Source of the DNA: Roseobacter denitrificans OCh 114
GTDB lineage: Bacteria > Pseudomonadota > Alphaproteobacteria > Rhodobacterales > Rhodobacteraceae
Direction of reading: 5' to 3'
Assembly: GCF_000014045.1 (NCBI RefSeq)
Contig: NC_008209.1
Location: 1,945,001-2,009,000, forward strand
DNA: 64,000 bases
Shown: one piece after another, positions 10,358-17,768 of the stretch
Layout of the letters: each line of letters opens with the position of its first letter
Numbering within the stretch: the first letter of the stretch is position 1
Translations under genes and position numbers: made by a program
The notes under the pieces: model-generated
What the model saw: the letters and a program-made list of their open reading frames with translations, nothing else
What the model was told of the DNA's origin: nothing
Database searches by the model: none

Positions 10358-10444
10358 GCAAGGACGCGCGGCGCGGGGCTTTGAGCGGCGCGCTGTTTCT
10401 GCTAGGCTGTCGAGGCGCCATCGGGGGATGAGCGGGAGAAGGCG

Positions 10445-10942
10445 ATGATCCTTCGCGGTTTCATTCTGGCGGCAAGTGTCGCGGGCGCGCTGGGCGCTGC
10501 GCAGTTTCCGGCGTTTTCACAGCAGTATCTGCAGCGCCTTGGCGGGGCGGTGGACGCGTTGCAGCAAGTGATACTGGATTTCGATGCATCTGCGGCCTCA
10601 CTGGGGCTCAGCCGGGAGGAGGCGCTGGCGCAGATGACGGGCTCGGCCTTTGTGCAGGCGCGCCGCGCGGATATGCAACAGGCGTTCCGGCGCTACGACG
10701 GGCTGCGCGCCGCGCTTGACACGCTAGAGGGGCAGGGGCCTTTCATGCGGGCCTATCATTTTGCGCATCTGACGGACGGGGAAATCGTAAAAGGGGCGTG
10801 GGAGGCCTTCGAACCGGCGCTACCGATCACCTTTGCGAGCGCCTTGTTTGCGGGAGTTGGCGGGGTTGCCGGGGGCATATCGGCGGCTTTGCTCGCAGGC
10901 TTGTTGCGGTCCCGGCGCAGATCCAAAGCACTGTCGGCTTGA
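10445..10942 (+). CDS. DUF2937-family membrane protein
   Basis: A 165-residue protein with an N-terminal hydrophobic segment (about residues 4-22) and a C-terminal glycine/alanine-rich membrane segment (about 130-155, FAGVGGVAGGISAALLAGLL), ending in a positive RSRRRSK tail. This layout, and the central soluble helical region with AYHFAHLTDGEIVKGAWEAF, match DUF2937. Members have no established function. It sits between proS and lolC in the same direction, with a GGGGGATGAGCGGGAGAAGGCG leader supplying the ribosome site. Both ends are probably inner-membrane anchored with the middle in the periplasm. Confidence 0.8.
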   Translation: MILRGFILAASVAGALGAAQFPAFSQQYLQRLGGAVDALQQVILDFDASAASLGLSREEALAQMTGSAFVQARRADMQQAFRRYDGLRAALDTLEGQGPFMRAYHFAHLTDGEIVKGAWEAFEPALPITFASALFAGVGGVAGGISAALLAGLLRSRRRSKALSA

Positions 10943-10994
10943 CCCGCGACGCGCGAAATCGCAGGTTGCGCGCAGTTTCAGTCGAGGACGTTGA

Positions 10995-12281
10995 ATGACC
11001 AGAACACCCCCACCATTTGCGGGTTTCGAATGGATGATTGCATGGCGCTATTTGCGTGCCCGCCGCAGCGAAGGCGGTGTGAGTGTCATGACGTGGATCA
11101 GCCTGATCGGCATCACGCTTGCGGTCTTTGCGCTGATTGCCACCCTCTCTGTGCGCTCCGGTTTCAGGGCGGAATTCGTGGATACGATTTTGGGGGCGAA
11201 TGCCCATGTGACCGTTTATGCGCTGGCATCCGTGACGGAAAATGGCCAGATGGATCGCACCATACCGGATTTTGATGCGATCGCCGCGGAGCTTGCGGTG
11301 GTGCCGGGTGTCACCCGCGTCGCACCGCTGGTACGGGGGCAGGTCATGGCCGCGCATCGCGGGCGAAATGCCGGTGTCGAAGTGTTTGGCGTGGCCCCTG
11401 AAAACCTGCGCTCATTGCCGCGCATTGCGGATCCGGCCACATCGCGTGGTGATATCGCGCGCTTTGGTGAGGGGATTGCCCTCGGCTCTGGTGTGGCGCG
11501 CGAATTGGGGGTCGGTATCGGGGATCGCATCCGTCTGATCTCGCCGGATGGGGTGAAAACCGCCTTTGGCACATCGCCGCGCGTGAACGCCTATGAGGTG
11601 ACATACATCTTTACCGCCGGGCGTTATGACATCGACCGAACACGCGCTTACCTCCCTTTTAAAGAGGCGCAAAGTTTCTTTAATCGCCAGGGGGTAGCGG
11701 ATGAAATTGAAGTGATGGTTCAAGAGCCTGAACGCATCGATCTGATGCGCATGGAGCTTTTGAAAGCCGCCGGGGAGCGTGGGCAACTCTGGACCTGGCA
11801 GGATGCATCCGGCGGCTTTCTGCGCGCGCTCGAAGTCGAGGACAATGTGATGTTCATCATCCTGTCGATTCTCGTGCTGATCGCCGCAATGAACATCGTC
11901 TCGGGCCTCATCATGCTGGTGAAGAACAAGGGCCGCGACATCGGCATCCTGCGCACCATGGGGCTGAGCGAGGGGTCCATCCTGCGGGTGTTCTTCATCT
12001 GCGGCGCGTTCACGGGCATTATCGGCACAGCCGCGGGTGTCATTCTGGGTTCGCTCTTTGCCCTCTATATTGATCCGATTTTCTCTTTTGTGAATGTCGC
12101 GATGGGGGGCGGTGTCTGGGATCCGTCCATTCGCGGGATTTATGCGCTGCCCGCCGAACTGCACCTCAGGGATGTGCTCTCCGCTGTGGCGCTGTCGCTT
12201 GGTCTGTCGTTTGTGGTGACAATCTTTCCTGCCCGGCGCGCGGCACGCATGAACCCGGTTGAGGCGCTGCGCTATGAGTAA
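10995..12281 (+). CDS. lolC: Lipoprotein-releasing ABC transporter permease (LolC/LolE)
   Basis: A 428-residue inner-membrane permease of the LolCDE complex, which extracts outer-membrane lipoproteins and hands them to LolA. It shows the MacB/FtsX plan: a first membrane helix at about residues 29-51 (VMTWISLIGITLAVFALIATLSV), a large periplasmic domain at about 52-275, then three helices within 280-420 (MFIILSILVLIAAMNIVSGL is the second). The C-terminus [17 protein letters not shown] is a family signature. One LolC/E-like protein next to LolD is usual in alphaproteobacteria, so it may act as a homodimer. The lolD start overlaps its end by eight bases. Confidence 0.94.
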   Translation: MTRTPPPFAGFEWMIAWRYLRARRSEGGVSVMTWISLIGITLAVFALIATLSVRSGFRAEFVDTILGANAHVTVYALASVTENGQMDRTIPDFDAIAAELAVVPGVTRVAPLVRGQVMAAHRGRNAGVEVFGVAPENLRSLPRIADPATSRGDIARFGEGIALGSGVARELGVGIGDRIRLISPDGVKTAFGTSPRVNAYEVTYIFTAGRYDIDRTRAYLPFKEAQSFFNRQGVADEIEVMVQEPERIDLMRMELLKAAGERGQLWTWQDASGGFLRALEVEDNVMFIILSILVLIAAMNIVSGLIMLVKNKGRDIGILRTMGLSEGSILRVFFICGAFTGIIGTAAGVILGSLFALYIDPIFSFVNVAMGGGVWDPSIRGIYALPAELHLRDVLSAVALSLGLSFVVTIFPARRAARMNPVEALRYE

Positions 12282-12957
12282 TCCAATCCTCGAAATGCGC
12301 GGCATCACCAAGTCCTACAACGCAGGTCAGGCCAATGCCGTCACCGTCCTGCGCGGAGTGGATCTGCGTATTGCCAAGGGTGAAGTGGTCGCGCTGGTTG
12401 CACCATCGGGTGCAGGGAAATCCACGCTGTTGCACATCGCAGGTCTGCTGGATGAGGCCGATACCGGTCAGGTCCTGATCGAGGGCGAAGAGATGCGGGG
12501 CCTCAGCGATGCGCGCCGCACTGCGATCCGGCGCAGCGATGTGGGTTTCATCTATCAGTTTCACCACTTGCTGCCGGAATTCAACGCCGCTGAAAACATC
12601 ATTCTGCCGCAACTGGCCAATGGGGTGTCCAAAGCCGCAGCGGCGGAGCGTGCGGCGGGCTTGCTCTCTGCGGTTGGGATTGCATCGCGGGCCGCGCATC
12701 GCCCCGGTGCGCTGTCGGGGGGCGAACAGCAACGCGTCGCCTTTTGCCGCGCGCTGGCCAATGCGCCCAAAATGTTGCTGGCGGATGAGCCCACGGGCAA
12801 TCTGGATCCCGGCACCTCGGATCAGGTGTTTGATGCGCTGATGAATCTTGTGCGCGACACAGGCCTGTCGGCGCTGATTGCAACGCATAACCTCGCGCTG
12901 GCGGCCCGTATGGACCGGCAAATCCGTTTGGACGCAGGGCAGCTGTCTGACGTATAA
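12274..12957 (+). CDS. lolD: Lipoprotein-releasing ABC transporter ATPase LolD
   Basis: A 227-residue cytoplasmic ABC ATPase that powers LolC/E. It contains Walker A ([12 protein letters not shown], about residues 43-54), the Q loop in the [13 protein letters not shown] region, the ABC signature [16 protein letters not shown], Walker B ([13 protein letters not shown]) and the switch histidine (IATHN). The [13 protein letters not shown] segment is characteristic of LolD. The ATG at 12274 lies within the lolC end in another frame, indicating translational coupling. Size is normal for the family. Confidence 0.96.
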   Translation: MSNPILEMRGITKSYNAGQANAVTVLRGVDLRIAKGEVVALVAPSGAGKSTLLHIAGLLDEADTGQVLIEGEEMRGLSDARRTAIRRSDVGFIYQFHHLLPEFNAAENIILPQLANGVSKAAAAERAAGLLSAVGIASRAAHRPGALSGGEQQRVAFCRALANAPKMLLADEPTGNLDPGTSDQVFDALMNLVRDTGLSALIATHNLALAARMDRQIRLDAGQLSDV

Positions 12958-13003
12958 TATCAAGGCCTTACGCAGGCTAGCGGGCGAACCGGAAGGAACA
13001 GTG

Positions 13004-13999
13004 ATGCCATACCACAGCTTGGAAGACATAGAAGCGCTGACCAAACAGGCACTCATGGCCTATGGCGCGACCCCGTTTGTGGCCGCCGAAGTTGCCCGCG
13101 CCGTGCGCGTGGCCGAGGGCTATGGCAACAAGATCTGCGGGTTGTACTATGTCGAAAGTTATTGTTTGCAGCTCGAAACGGGTCGGGTCGACGGGCATGC
13201 GGTGCCCGATGTGACCAACCCCCGTCCCGCGGCGATCCATGTGAACGCCAATTATGGATTTGCCCAGCCTGCCTTTGCGCAGGGTCTGGTGCCTGCGCTG
13301 GACGCGGCCAAGACGCTGGGAACCGCGACGCTTGCCGTGGGGCATGCACACACCTGCACGTCGCTGGGGTATTTTACCGAACAGATCGCTCAAAGTGGGT
13401 GTATCGGGATCGGGTTCACCAATGCCTCGCCCATCGTTGCCGCACCCGGTGGTAAAACGCGGGTGATCGGCACAAACCCGATCGCGTTTTCGGTGCCTGA
13501 CGGGGCTGGCGGCGTCGCGATGCAGTTTGATCAGTCAACCACCACCGTGGCCTTGGGCAAGATCACGATGGCCAAGGCCCTGGGCCAGCAGATTCCGTTG
13601 GGCTGGGCGCTGGATGCGCAGGGAAAGCCCACCACCGATCCGCAGGCCGCTCTCGAAGGTTCGCTGGTGTCGGTTGGCGGGCATAAGGGCTGGGGCTTTG
13701 GCCTGATGGCTGAAATCCTCGCAGCCGGCATGACGGGCTCGGTCCTGTCGGGCAGCGTCAAACCGCTCAAGGCCCCGCAGGGACCGCCGCATGATCTGGG
13801 GCAGTTTTACATCCTCATCGATCCACAAAGCGGGGAGGCCTTTGCCGAGCGGCTCGCCGCGCTGTCTCAGGCTGCTACCAAGGATGAAGGGGCGCGCATG
13901 CCGGGCCAGTCACGCCAGATCATGCAGGAAGTCGAAGTGGTGGATCAGGTCTGGAACAGATTGCAGGAACTGGCGCAGGGGCCTAAACCTTCTGGGTGA
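13004..13999 (+). CDS. Malate/L-lactate dehydrogenase-family NAD(P)-dependent oxidoreductase (Ldh2)
   Basis: A 331-residue member of the type-2 malate/L-lactate dehydrogenase family, which also includes ureidoglycolate dehydrogenase and delta1-piperideine-2-carboxylate reductase. Diagnostic stretches are NYGFAQPAFAQGL, AVGHAHTCTSLGYF (catalytic His region), FTNASPIVAAPGGK, IGTNPIAFSVP and GGHKGWGFGLMAEILAAG. The substrate is an alpha-keto/alpha-hydroxy or cyclic imino acid; I cannot choose between them. The start at 13004 follows GGAAGGAACAGTG. The 3' end overlaps the convergent DMT-transporter gene by 17 bases. Confidence 0.87.
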   Translation: MPYHSLEDIEALTKQALMAYGATPFVAAEVARAVRVAEGYGNKICGLYYVESYCLQLETGRVDGHAVPDVTNPRPAAIHVNANYGFAQPAFAQGLVPALDAAKTLGTATLAVGHAHTCTSLGYFTEQIAQSGCIGIGFTNASPIVAAPGGKTRVIGTNPIAFSVPDGAGGVAMQFDQSTTTVALGKITMAKALGQQIPLGWALDAQGKPTTDPQAALEGSLVSVGGHKGWGFGLMAEILAAGMTGSVLSGSVKPLKAPQGPPHDLGQFYILIDPQSGEAFAERLAALSQAATKDEGARMPGQSRQIMQEVEVVDQVWNRLQELAQGPKPSG

Positions 14000-14426
14000 T
14001 GAACACGCCGGTTGCCATGACCGCTATCCCGAGGGCGCGGGTTGCGCTGATCGGGCTGACGCGTGCGCCAAACAGGCCAAAGTGATCGATGACAGCGGCG
14101 CTGATCAATTGGCCCAACAGAACGAAAAACACAGCGTTTCCAATGCCAAAGCTGGGTGCGATATAGGTGATGCTGAGCACGTAGAACGCGATCAGCACAC
14201 CGGCAAGGAACAAGTGTTTTGGGGCATCTGTGAGGCGCCACAAGGCCTCTGGACCCGTGGTTACGACCACGCAGGCGCAACTGATGAAAGCCACGGTGAA
14301 CAAAACCGTCGCCGCAGCCGCGGGAGAGCCGATCTTGGCACCGAGTGCTGCGTTGAGCGCGGCCAGAACAGGGATGCCGATACCGGCCAGAACCATCGTG
14401 AATGCGTATTGCGCCATGGCCATCAT
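13983..14426 (-). CDS. Small DMT-superfamily (YdcZ/DUF606) membrane protein
   Basis: A 147-residue protein with about five hydrophobic helices covering nearly its whole length (for example FTMVLAGIGIPVLAALNAALG and GNAVFFVLLGQLISAAVIDHFG). The glycine pattern AALNAALGAKIGSP near the N-terminus and the GQLISAAVIDHFGL motif are typical of the DUF606/YdcZ family, which resembles half of an EamA transporter and probably dimerises. Substrate unknown. The stop lies inside the 3' end of the convergent Ldh2-type gene. Confidence 0.82.
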   Translation of the reverse strand: MMAMAQYAFTMVLAGIGIPVLAALNAALGAKIGSPAAAATVLFTVAFISCACVVVTTGPEALWRLTDAPKHLFLAGVLIAFYVLSITYIAPSFGIGNAVFFVLLGQLISAAVIDHFGLFGARVSPISATRALGIAVMATGVFITQKV

Positions 14427-14527
14427 CCTTTGAAAATCCGGGCTGTAAAGAGAATGCAGGCTCGTTACCAGATCAGCAAGACAATTAGGCTAGGATGGGT
14501 GCAACGCGTTTTTCGATGGAGTATGCG

Positions 14528-14932
14528 ATGCCCCGTTTCAGCAGTCTGATCATGGCCGCTTGTGTTTTTCTGGCCGCTTGCAGTCCGGAGGACCGCGTCA
14601 GCCGTGGGGCCGTTTTATACAGTGAAAACTGTGCGATCTGTCATGGTGGCGATTTGCGCGGGGGCGGCGGCATCGGGGTTGTGGGGCTCAACAAGGTTCC
14701 GACCGATCTGACGACCCTTGCGGTGCGTTCGGGCGGGGATTTCCCACGTGGCGAGGTTCTCGCGCTGCTGAATGACTATGCGGCCGGTGTACAACCGGGC
14801 CGGCTGATGCGCCCCTTTGCCCATCTGACATCGCAAGACACCGAGCGCATTAAGACCGAACAGGGGCGCACCCGGATTCCCGCACCTCAAGCAGCCCTGC
14901 TGGCCTATCTTGAAGCGTCGCAACTGCCGTGA
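14528..14932 (+). CDS. Monohaem c-type cytochrome lipoprotein
   Basis: A 134-residue secreted protein. The N-terminus is a lipoprotein signal peptide with an LAAC lipobox (MAACVFLAAC), so the mature protein should be membrane-anchored at the periplasmic face. One haem c site, CAICH, follows about 20 residues later. A methionine in RPFAHLT-adjacent sequence (GRLMRPF) may be the distal ligand. Likely a small electron carrier, partner unknown. The ATG at 14528 was preferred; 14516 is an in-frame alternative. It ends one base before the convergent lipoprotein gene at 14933. Confidence 0.85.
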   Translation: MPRFSSLIMAACVFLAACSPEDRVSRGAVLYSENCAICHGGDLRGGGGIGVVGLNKVPTDLTTLAVRSGGDFPRGEVLALLNDYAAGVQPGRLMRPFAHLTSQDTERIKTEQGRTRIPAPQAALLAYLEASQLP

Positions 14933-15613
14933 TCAACGGCAAATCCCCTTCAACTCGACGCCCGCCCACGGCAGCCCCACAGCATAGGGCCTCTCCTTTG
15001 GCAGCGGGGCGACGGGCATCACCTGCGACAGGAGCGCATGCAGGCGCGCGGTGCGCGGGGCGGTCGGGTCCAATGCGCGGCAACAGATGAATTCCTCGAC
15101 GATGGCGCCCTGTTGCTCATATCCGAAATCGTTGAATGCCGGGCTTGCATCAATATCGAACAGGTAAGGGTCGCGCGCCCCGCGGTGCTCGAATGCCGCC
15201 GCCCAGGGGGAATAGCCCGTTTCAGCCCGGTTTTGCCATTGCCAGGCATGGGTCAACTCATGGCCAAACAGCATGGCTGCGATCAACCCGATCTGATCGG
15301 GGTAATCGGGCATGTAATCCTCAAGATACCAGTCGCGATCAAACAGGATGTGATTGTAAAGCGCGATCGCAGCAGGTTTCGATGTCACCGTTTCCCCTGT
15401 TGGGGGCGGTAAAATACGCTGGCGGCAGGTTGTGCGCGGTTGCGGCGTGCGCGTGAAGGTCACCGCCCGCGTGGGCGCGCCATCGACGATGCGCACCCGC
15501 GATGTATCCAGCGTGTCGCCATGCAGCGTATAGGCAAACGCCTTTTCATTATCCGTCATCGGGCGCCCGCAAGCGGTCAACAGGGCGAGACAAAGAAAGA
15601 TCAGCAATCGCAT
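14933..15613 (-). CDS. Lipoprotein with a zinc-metallopeptidase-like HExxH motif
   Basis: A 226-residue protein with a short lipoprotein signal (MRLLIFLCLALLTAC). Mid-protein, MLFGHELTHAWQWQNRA contains HELTH, a classical zinc-binding HExxH helix. The downstream GYEQQGAIVEEF stretch offers a candidate third ligand glutamate in a gluzincin-like arrangement. The cysteines near 60 and 190 could be oxidised in the periplasm. I do not recognise a named family; many DUF4157-like proteins share this single motif and may not be proteases. It is tail-to-tail with the cytochrome gene, with no intergenic base. Confidence 0.7.
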   Translation of the reverse strand: MRLLIFLCLALLTACGRPMTDNEKAFAYTLHGDTLDTSRVRIVDGAPTRAVTFTRTPQPRTTCRQRILPPPTGETVTSKPAAIALYNHILFDRDWYLEDYMPDYPDQIGLIAAMLFGHELTHAWQWQNRAETGYSPWAAAFEHRGARDPYLFDIDASPAFNDFGYEQQGAIVEEFICCRALDPTAPRTARLHALLSQVMPVAPLPKERPYAVGLPWAGVELKGICR

Positions 15614-15759
15614 CCCGCAGCAGTGCAGAATTGTGGCGCAGGGATCAAGATGTCTTTGGGTCACATTCACAGGCGCGTTCGGCAAGATCATTGATCGAGA
15701 TCACAGCCCCTTGCCGGGTCTGATGCTACACTCGGATCGAAAGTGATGAGGAGGGAGCG

Positions 15760-16155
15760 ATGAAGAACCTGATTCTTGGTGTGGCGCTGTCGATCTGCGC
15801 AGGGGCTGCGGCTGCGCAGGACGTCGAAAACGGTGCGCAGATTTACGCGCGCCACTGTGCGACCTGTCACGGTGCCGATGCGCAAGGCGGCGGGCCGATG
15901 GCCCCGGTGCTGGTGCTGCAACCGCCTGATCTGACGGCGCTGTCGGCGCGCAACGACGGCGTTTTCCCCATGACGCGCGTGGTGATGCGCATCGACGGGC
16001 GCGACCCGCTGGTCAGCCACGGCTCTCCCATGCCGATCTATGGTGACTTCTTCGTGGGCGATGATCTCTCGCTCAGGACCGAAAGCGGCCAGCCGATCCT
16101 GACCTCCCCCGCCGTGGCGGATCTGGTGGCGTTTTTGCAGGGTTTGCAGGACTGA
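15760..16155 (+). CDS. Periplasmic monohaem cytochrome c
   Basis: A 131-residue secreted cytochrome. The signal peptide (MKNLILGVALSICAGAAAAQ, cleavage after AAA) is followed by YARHCATCHGADAQGGGPMAP, with one CxxCH haem site near residue 37. A late methionine-containing segment (HGSPMPIYGDFF) is a good candidate for the sixth iron ligand, as in class I cytochromes that end FLQGLQ. A GAGGAGGGAGCG ribosome site precedes the ATG. Electron partner unknown; it may share a pathway with the cytochrome at 14528. Confidence 0.88.
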   Translation: MKNLILGVALSICAGAAAAQDVENGAQIYARHCATCHGADAQGGGPMAPVLVLQPPDLTALSARNDGVFPMTRVVMRIDGRDPLVSHGSPMPIYGDFFVGDDLSLRTESGQPILTSPAVADLVAFLQGLQD

Positions 16156-16315
16156 CACGATGTTACAGCCGCTCCCGCAGGGGTGAGGCATCGTGACGAA
16201 ACGGGGGCTTTTTGTGTCAACGAAGCGCCCCCATCTCTTTTCCAGATCGCAGGGCAGAACGTCCTGCGGCGCACACCGCACCCCGGAATCGGGATGCCTG
16301 GAAAGGAAAAGAGAC
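16156..16315 (+). promoter_or_regulatory. Intergenic leader with two inverted repeats
   Basis: Directly after the cytochrome stop, CACGATG (16156-16162) pairs with CATCGTG (16089+100 = 16189-16195), enclosing a GC-rich loop. Immediately downstream, a GGGGGC/GCCCCC pair flanks a T5 tract and is followed by ATCTCTTTT. The first could terminate cytochrome transcription. The second resembles a terminator or attenuator ahead of the 30-residue gene. The GAAAGGAAAAGAGAC just before 16316 is that gene's ribosome site. Confidence 0.4.
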
Positions 16316-16408
16316 ATGCTGAAAGTCATTTTGCCAACCGCCGTCGGATTCGCCTCCCTGATGGGCGTATGGGTTGTATTTTCGACATTCCACATGGTGG
16401 TGATGTAA
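16316..16408 (+). CDS. 30-residue single-pass membrane peptide
   Basis: A very short gene with a strong purine-rich ribosome site (AAAGGAAAAGAGAC) ending at the ATG. The 30-residue product begins MLKVILPTAVGFASLMGVW and is hydrophobic almost throughout, with one lysine near the N-terminus, so it should insert as a single inner-membrane helix. Small subunits of this shape often accompany respiratory or transport complexes. No family is recognised. It is flanked by inverted repeats on both sides, which suggests its own transcription unit or attenuation control. Confidence 0.5.
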   Translation: MLKVILPTAVGFASLMGVWVVFSTFHMVVM

Positions 16409-16457
16409 GAAACGACGCCGCCCGGATGACCCTTCCGGGACTTCGGGCGGAAGTTTC
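16408..16457 (+). terminator. Inverted repeat after the 30-residue gene
   Basis: AGAAAC (16408-16413) pairs with GTTTCT, and CCGCCCG pairs with CGGGCGG, enclosing a CGGATGACCCTTCCGGGACTT loop that is itself partly self-complementary. The structure starts at the last base of the stop codon. There is no long T-run after it, so it may be a stabilising 3' hairpin or a weak terminator rather than a classical intrinsic one. Confidence 0.45.
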
Positions 16458-16514
16458 TAGGTGAATACCCCCTCGCGTGCAACGCTGTTGCATCTTTTAA
16501 GGGAGGGTATTGAA

Positions 16515-16799
16515 ATGAGCTATTGCACAGTAAGCCATTGGACAACGACCGCATGGACCGACGAGATGGAGGCGCTGGCGCGCGAGAAATACGTGCCCCT
16601 CGTCATGGCCGTGGGCGCATCCAGCGTGCAGATGCTGCGCACGGATGAAAACGCATTTTCCGTCGTGACACAGTATGTTGATGAAGCGACCGCCATATCC
16701 GCGCAGGAAAAGATCGCCGCCATCCGCGCAGAGGCGACGGAGGAGTTGCCCATGACAATGCAGAACAAAACCGGCGGGGTGGTGTTTGCGTCGGGCTGA
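16515..16799 (+). CDS. Small protein, possibly an antibiotic-biosynthesis-monooxygenase-like (ABM) fold
   Basis: A 94-residue cytoplasmic protein, start at 16515 preceded by GGGAGGGTATTGAA. The pattern (VSHWTTTAWTDEMEALAREK, then a predicted strand SVQMLRTDENAFSVVTQY, then helix AISAQEKIAAIRAEATEE) resembles the ferredoxin-like dimeric alpha/beta barrel of ABM or stress-responsive proteins. Sequence similarity is too weak to assign a reaction. It is followed by a GC-rich palindromic element. Confidence 0.6.
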   Translation: MSYCTVSHWTTTAWTDEMEALAREKYVPLVMAVGASSVQMLRTDENAFSVVTQYVDEATAISAQEKIAAIRAEATEELPMTMQNKTGGVVFASG

Positions 16800-16839
16800 G
16801 CGGCCGAAACTGGAATTTATTCTGTGTGAACGTTGTTCA

Positions 16840-16985
16840 GGGCAGCGCTCGACCTCGGGCCGGAGGGCGTCTTGCAAAAGGTCCGGGGGACCTTTTGAGC
16901 CCGGAGGGATGCGGGAGCATCAGGGCAAACGCAGTGCGCCCTCCCCGGGGGGAGGTCGGGCGCTGCCCGAGGCGGGGCCTCGGGC
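16840..16985. repeat. GC-rich nested palindromic element
   Basis: Four stems are visible. Bases 16840-16856 pair with 16952-16968 (16 of 17). GGAGGGCG (16862-16869) pairs with CGCCCTCC (16937-16944). CAAAAGGTCC (16875-16884) pairs with GGACCTTTTG (16888-16897) across a GGG loop. GCCCGAGG (16965-16972) pairs with CCTCGGGC (16978-16985). Such GC-rich nested palindromes between genes are typical of dispersed repeats. Only one copy was noticed here. It borders the AT-rich orphan gene at 17049. Confidence 0.75.
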
Positions 16986-17048
16986 ACATTTGCAAAACTG
17001 CAGCCAGTGCATATGTTGTTTTATGAATGTCGACAAAGCGAGCTGCAG

Positions 17049-17768
17049 CTATTCTTTTTTGTCTGGCATCTCCTCTACTTCGGTAAGCGAAGGGATAGAG
17101 TGCCAAAACATCACCGCGTATTCTTCAGCGTTTTCAATCCAGTCTTTTGGGTCGATAACTGAAAAAGTCCAAATTCTAATAGCTTCACTAATGATTTCGG
17201 CTGTTTCAACCGACATATCCAATAGCTGACGATATGTTATCGGACTTGGATCAATGTCTATTTTATTGAGTTTTCTTCGCTGGCCGCTTTCTCCTTCGAG
17301 GGAATGCGCCAACATCTCGTCGCGATTTATCTTTAAAGCAAGAAATTGCTCGCTGCTCTGCAAAAGATCAACGCGTTCAGAGAGCTCGCGAATTGTTTTT
17401 GCAACGCCGCCGACTTCAAGCCATTCGTCGCTCCAATCTGGGTGTTTACTTTTTCTCACGTGTTCAATGTACGGTGCCATTCCATCGACTTCTCTCAGAA
17501 AGCTCGTGACGGAGTGCGAATTTTTATCAAAGGATTTAGTTACGAATAGCGCAACTTTGGCACTAAGCGCCCGAATTGAAGTGTCTAGAAAGTGCCCAGA
17601 ATACGAGTGCCCCAGCTTCTTTCCTACGTTTGGGTTATCAACAGTCCCCTTCAACGAGCCAATGTCATAAAGTGCTGACGAAAAGCGCTTTTCAAGCTGC
17701 CCGACAACTTTATCTAAGCGTTTGACGCGCCGACATAGCTCGGGATCTTCTAATTTTTCTGGCTTCAA
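17049..17768 (-). CDS. AT-rich orphan protein with a HEPN (AbiU2-like) motif
   Basis: A 239-residue soluble, largely helical protein without a signal peptide or membrane segment. Residues 146-156 (KINRDEMLAHS) give R-x5-H with a polar residue after the arginine, the signature of HEPN nucleases and close to the AbiU2 style. HEPN proteins are typically metal-independent RNases in toxin-antitoxin or phage-abortive systems, but many are non-toxic helpers. Base composition differs from neighbours: 26 of 60 bases at 17101-17160 are G or C, against 41 of 60 at 18301-18360 in parE. Its ATG overlaps the parE stop (ATGA). No obvious antitoxin lies next to it. Recent acquisition is inferred; function unproven. 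Confidence 0.7.
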   Translation of the reverse strand: MKPEKLEDPELCRRVKRLDKVVGQLEKRFSSALYDIGSLKGTVDNPNVGKKLGHSYSGHFLDTSIRALSAKVALFVTKSFDKNSHSVTSFLREVDGMAPYIEHVRKSKHPDWSDEWLEVGGVAKTIRELSERVDLLQSSEQFLALKINRDEMLAHSLEGESGQRRKLNKIDIDPSPITYRQLLDMSVETAEIISEAIRIWTFSVIDPKDWIENAEEYAVMFWHSIPSLTEVEEMPDKKE

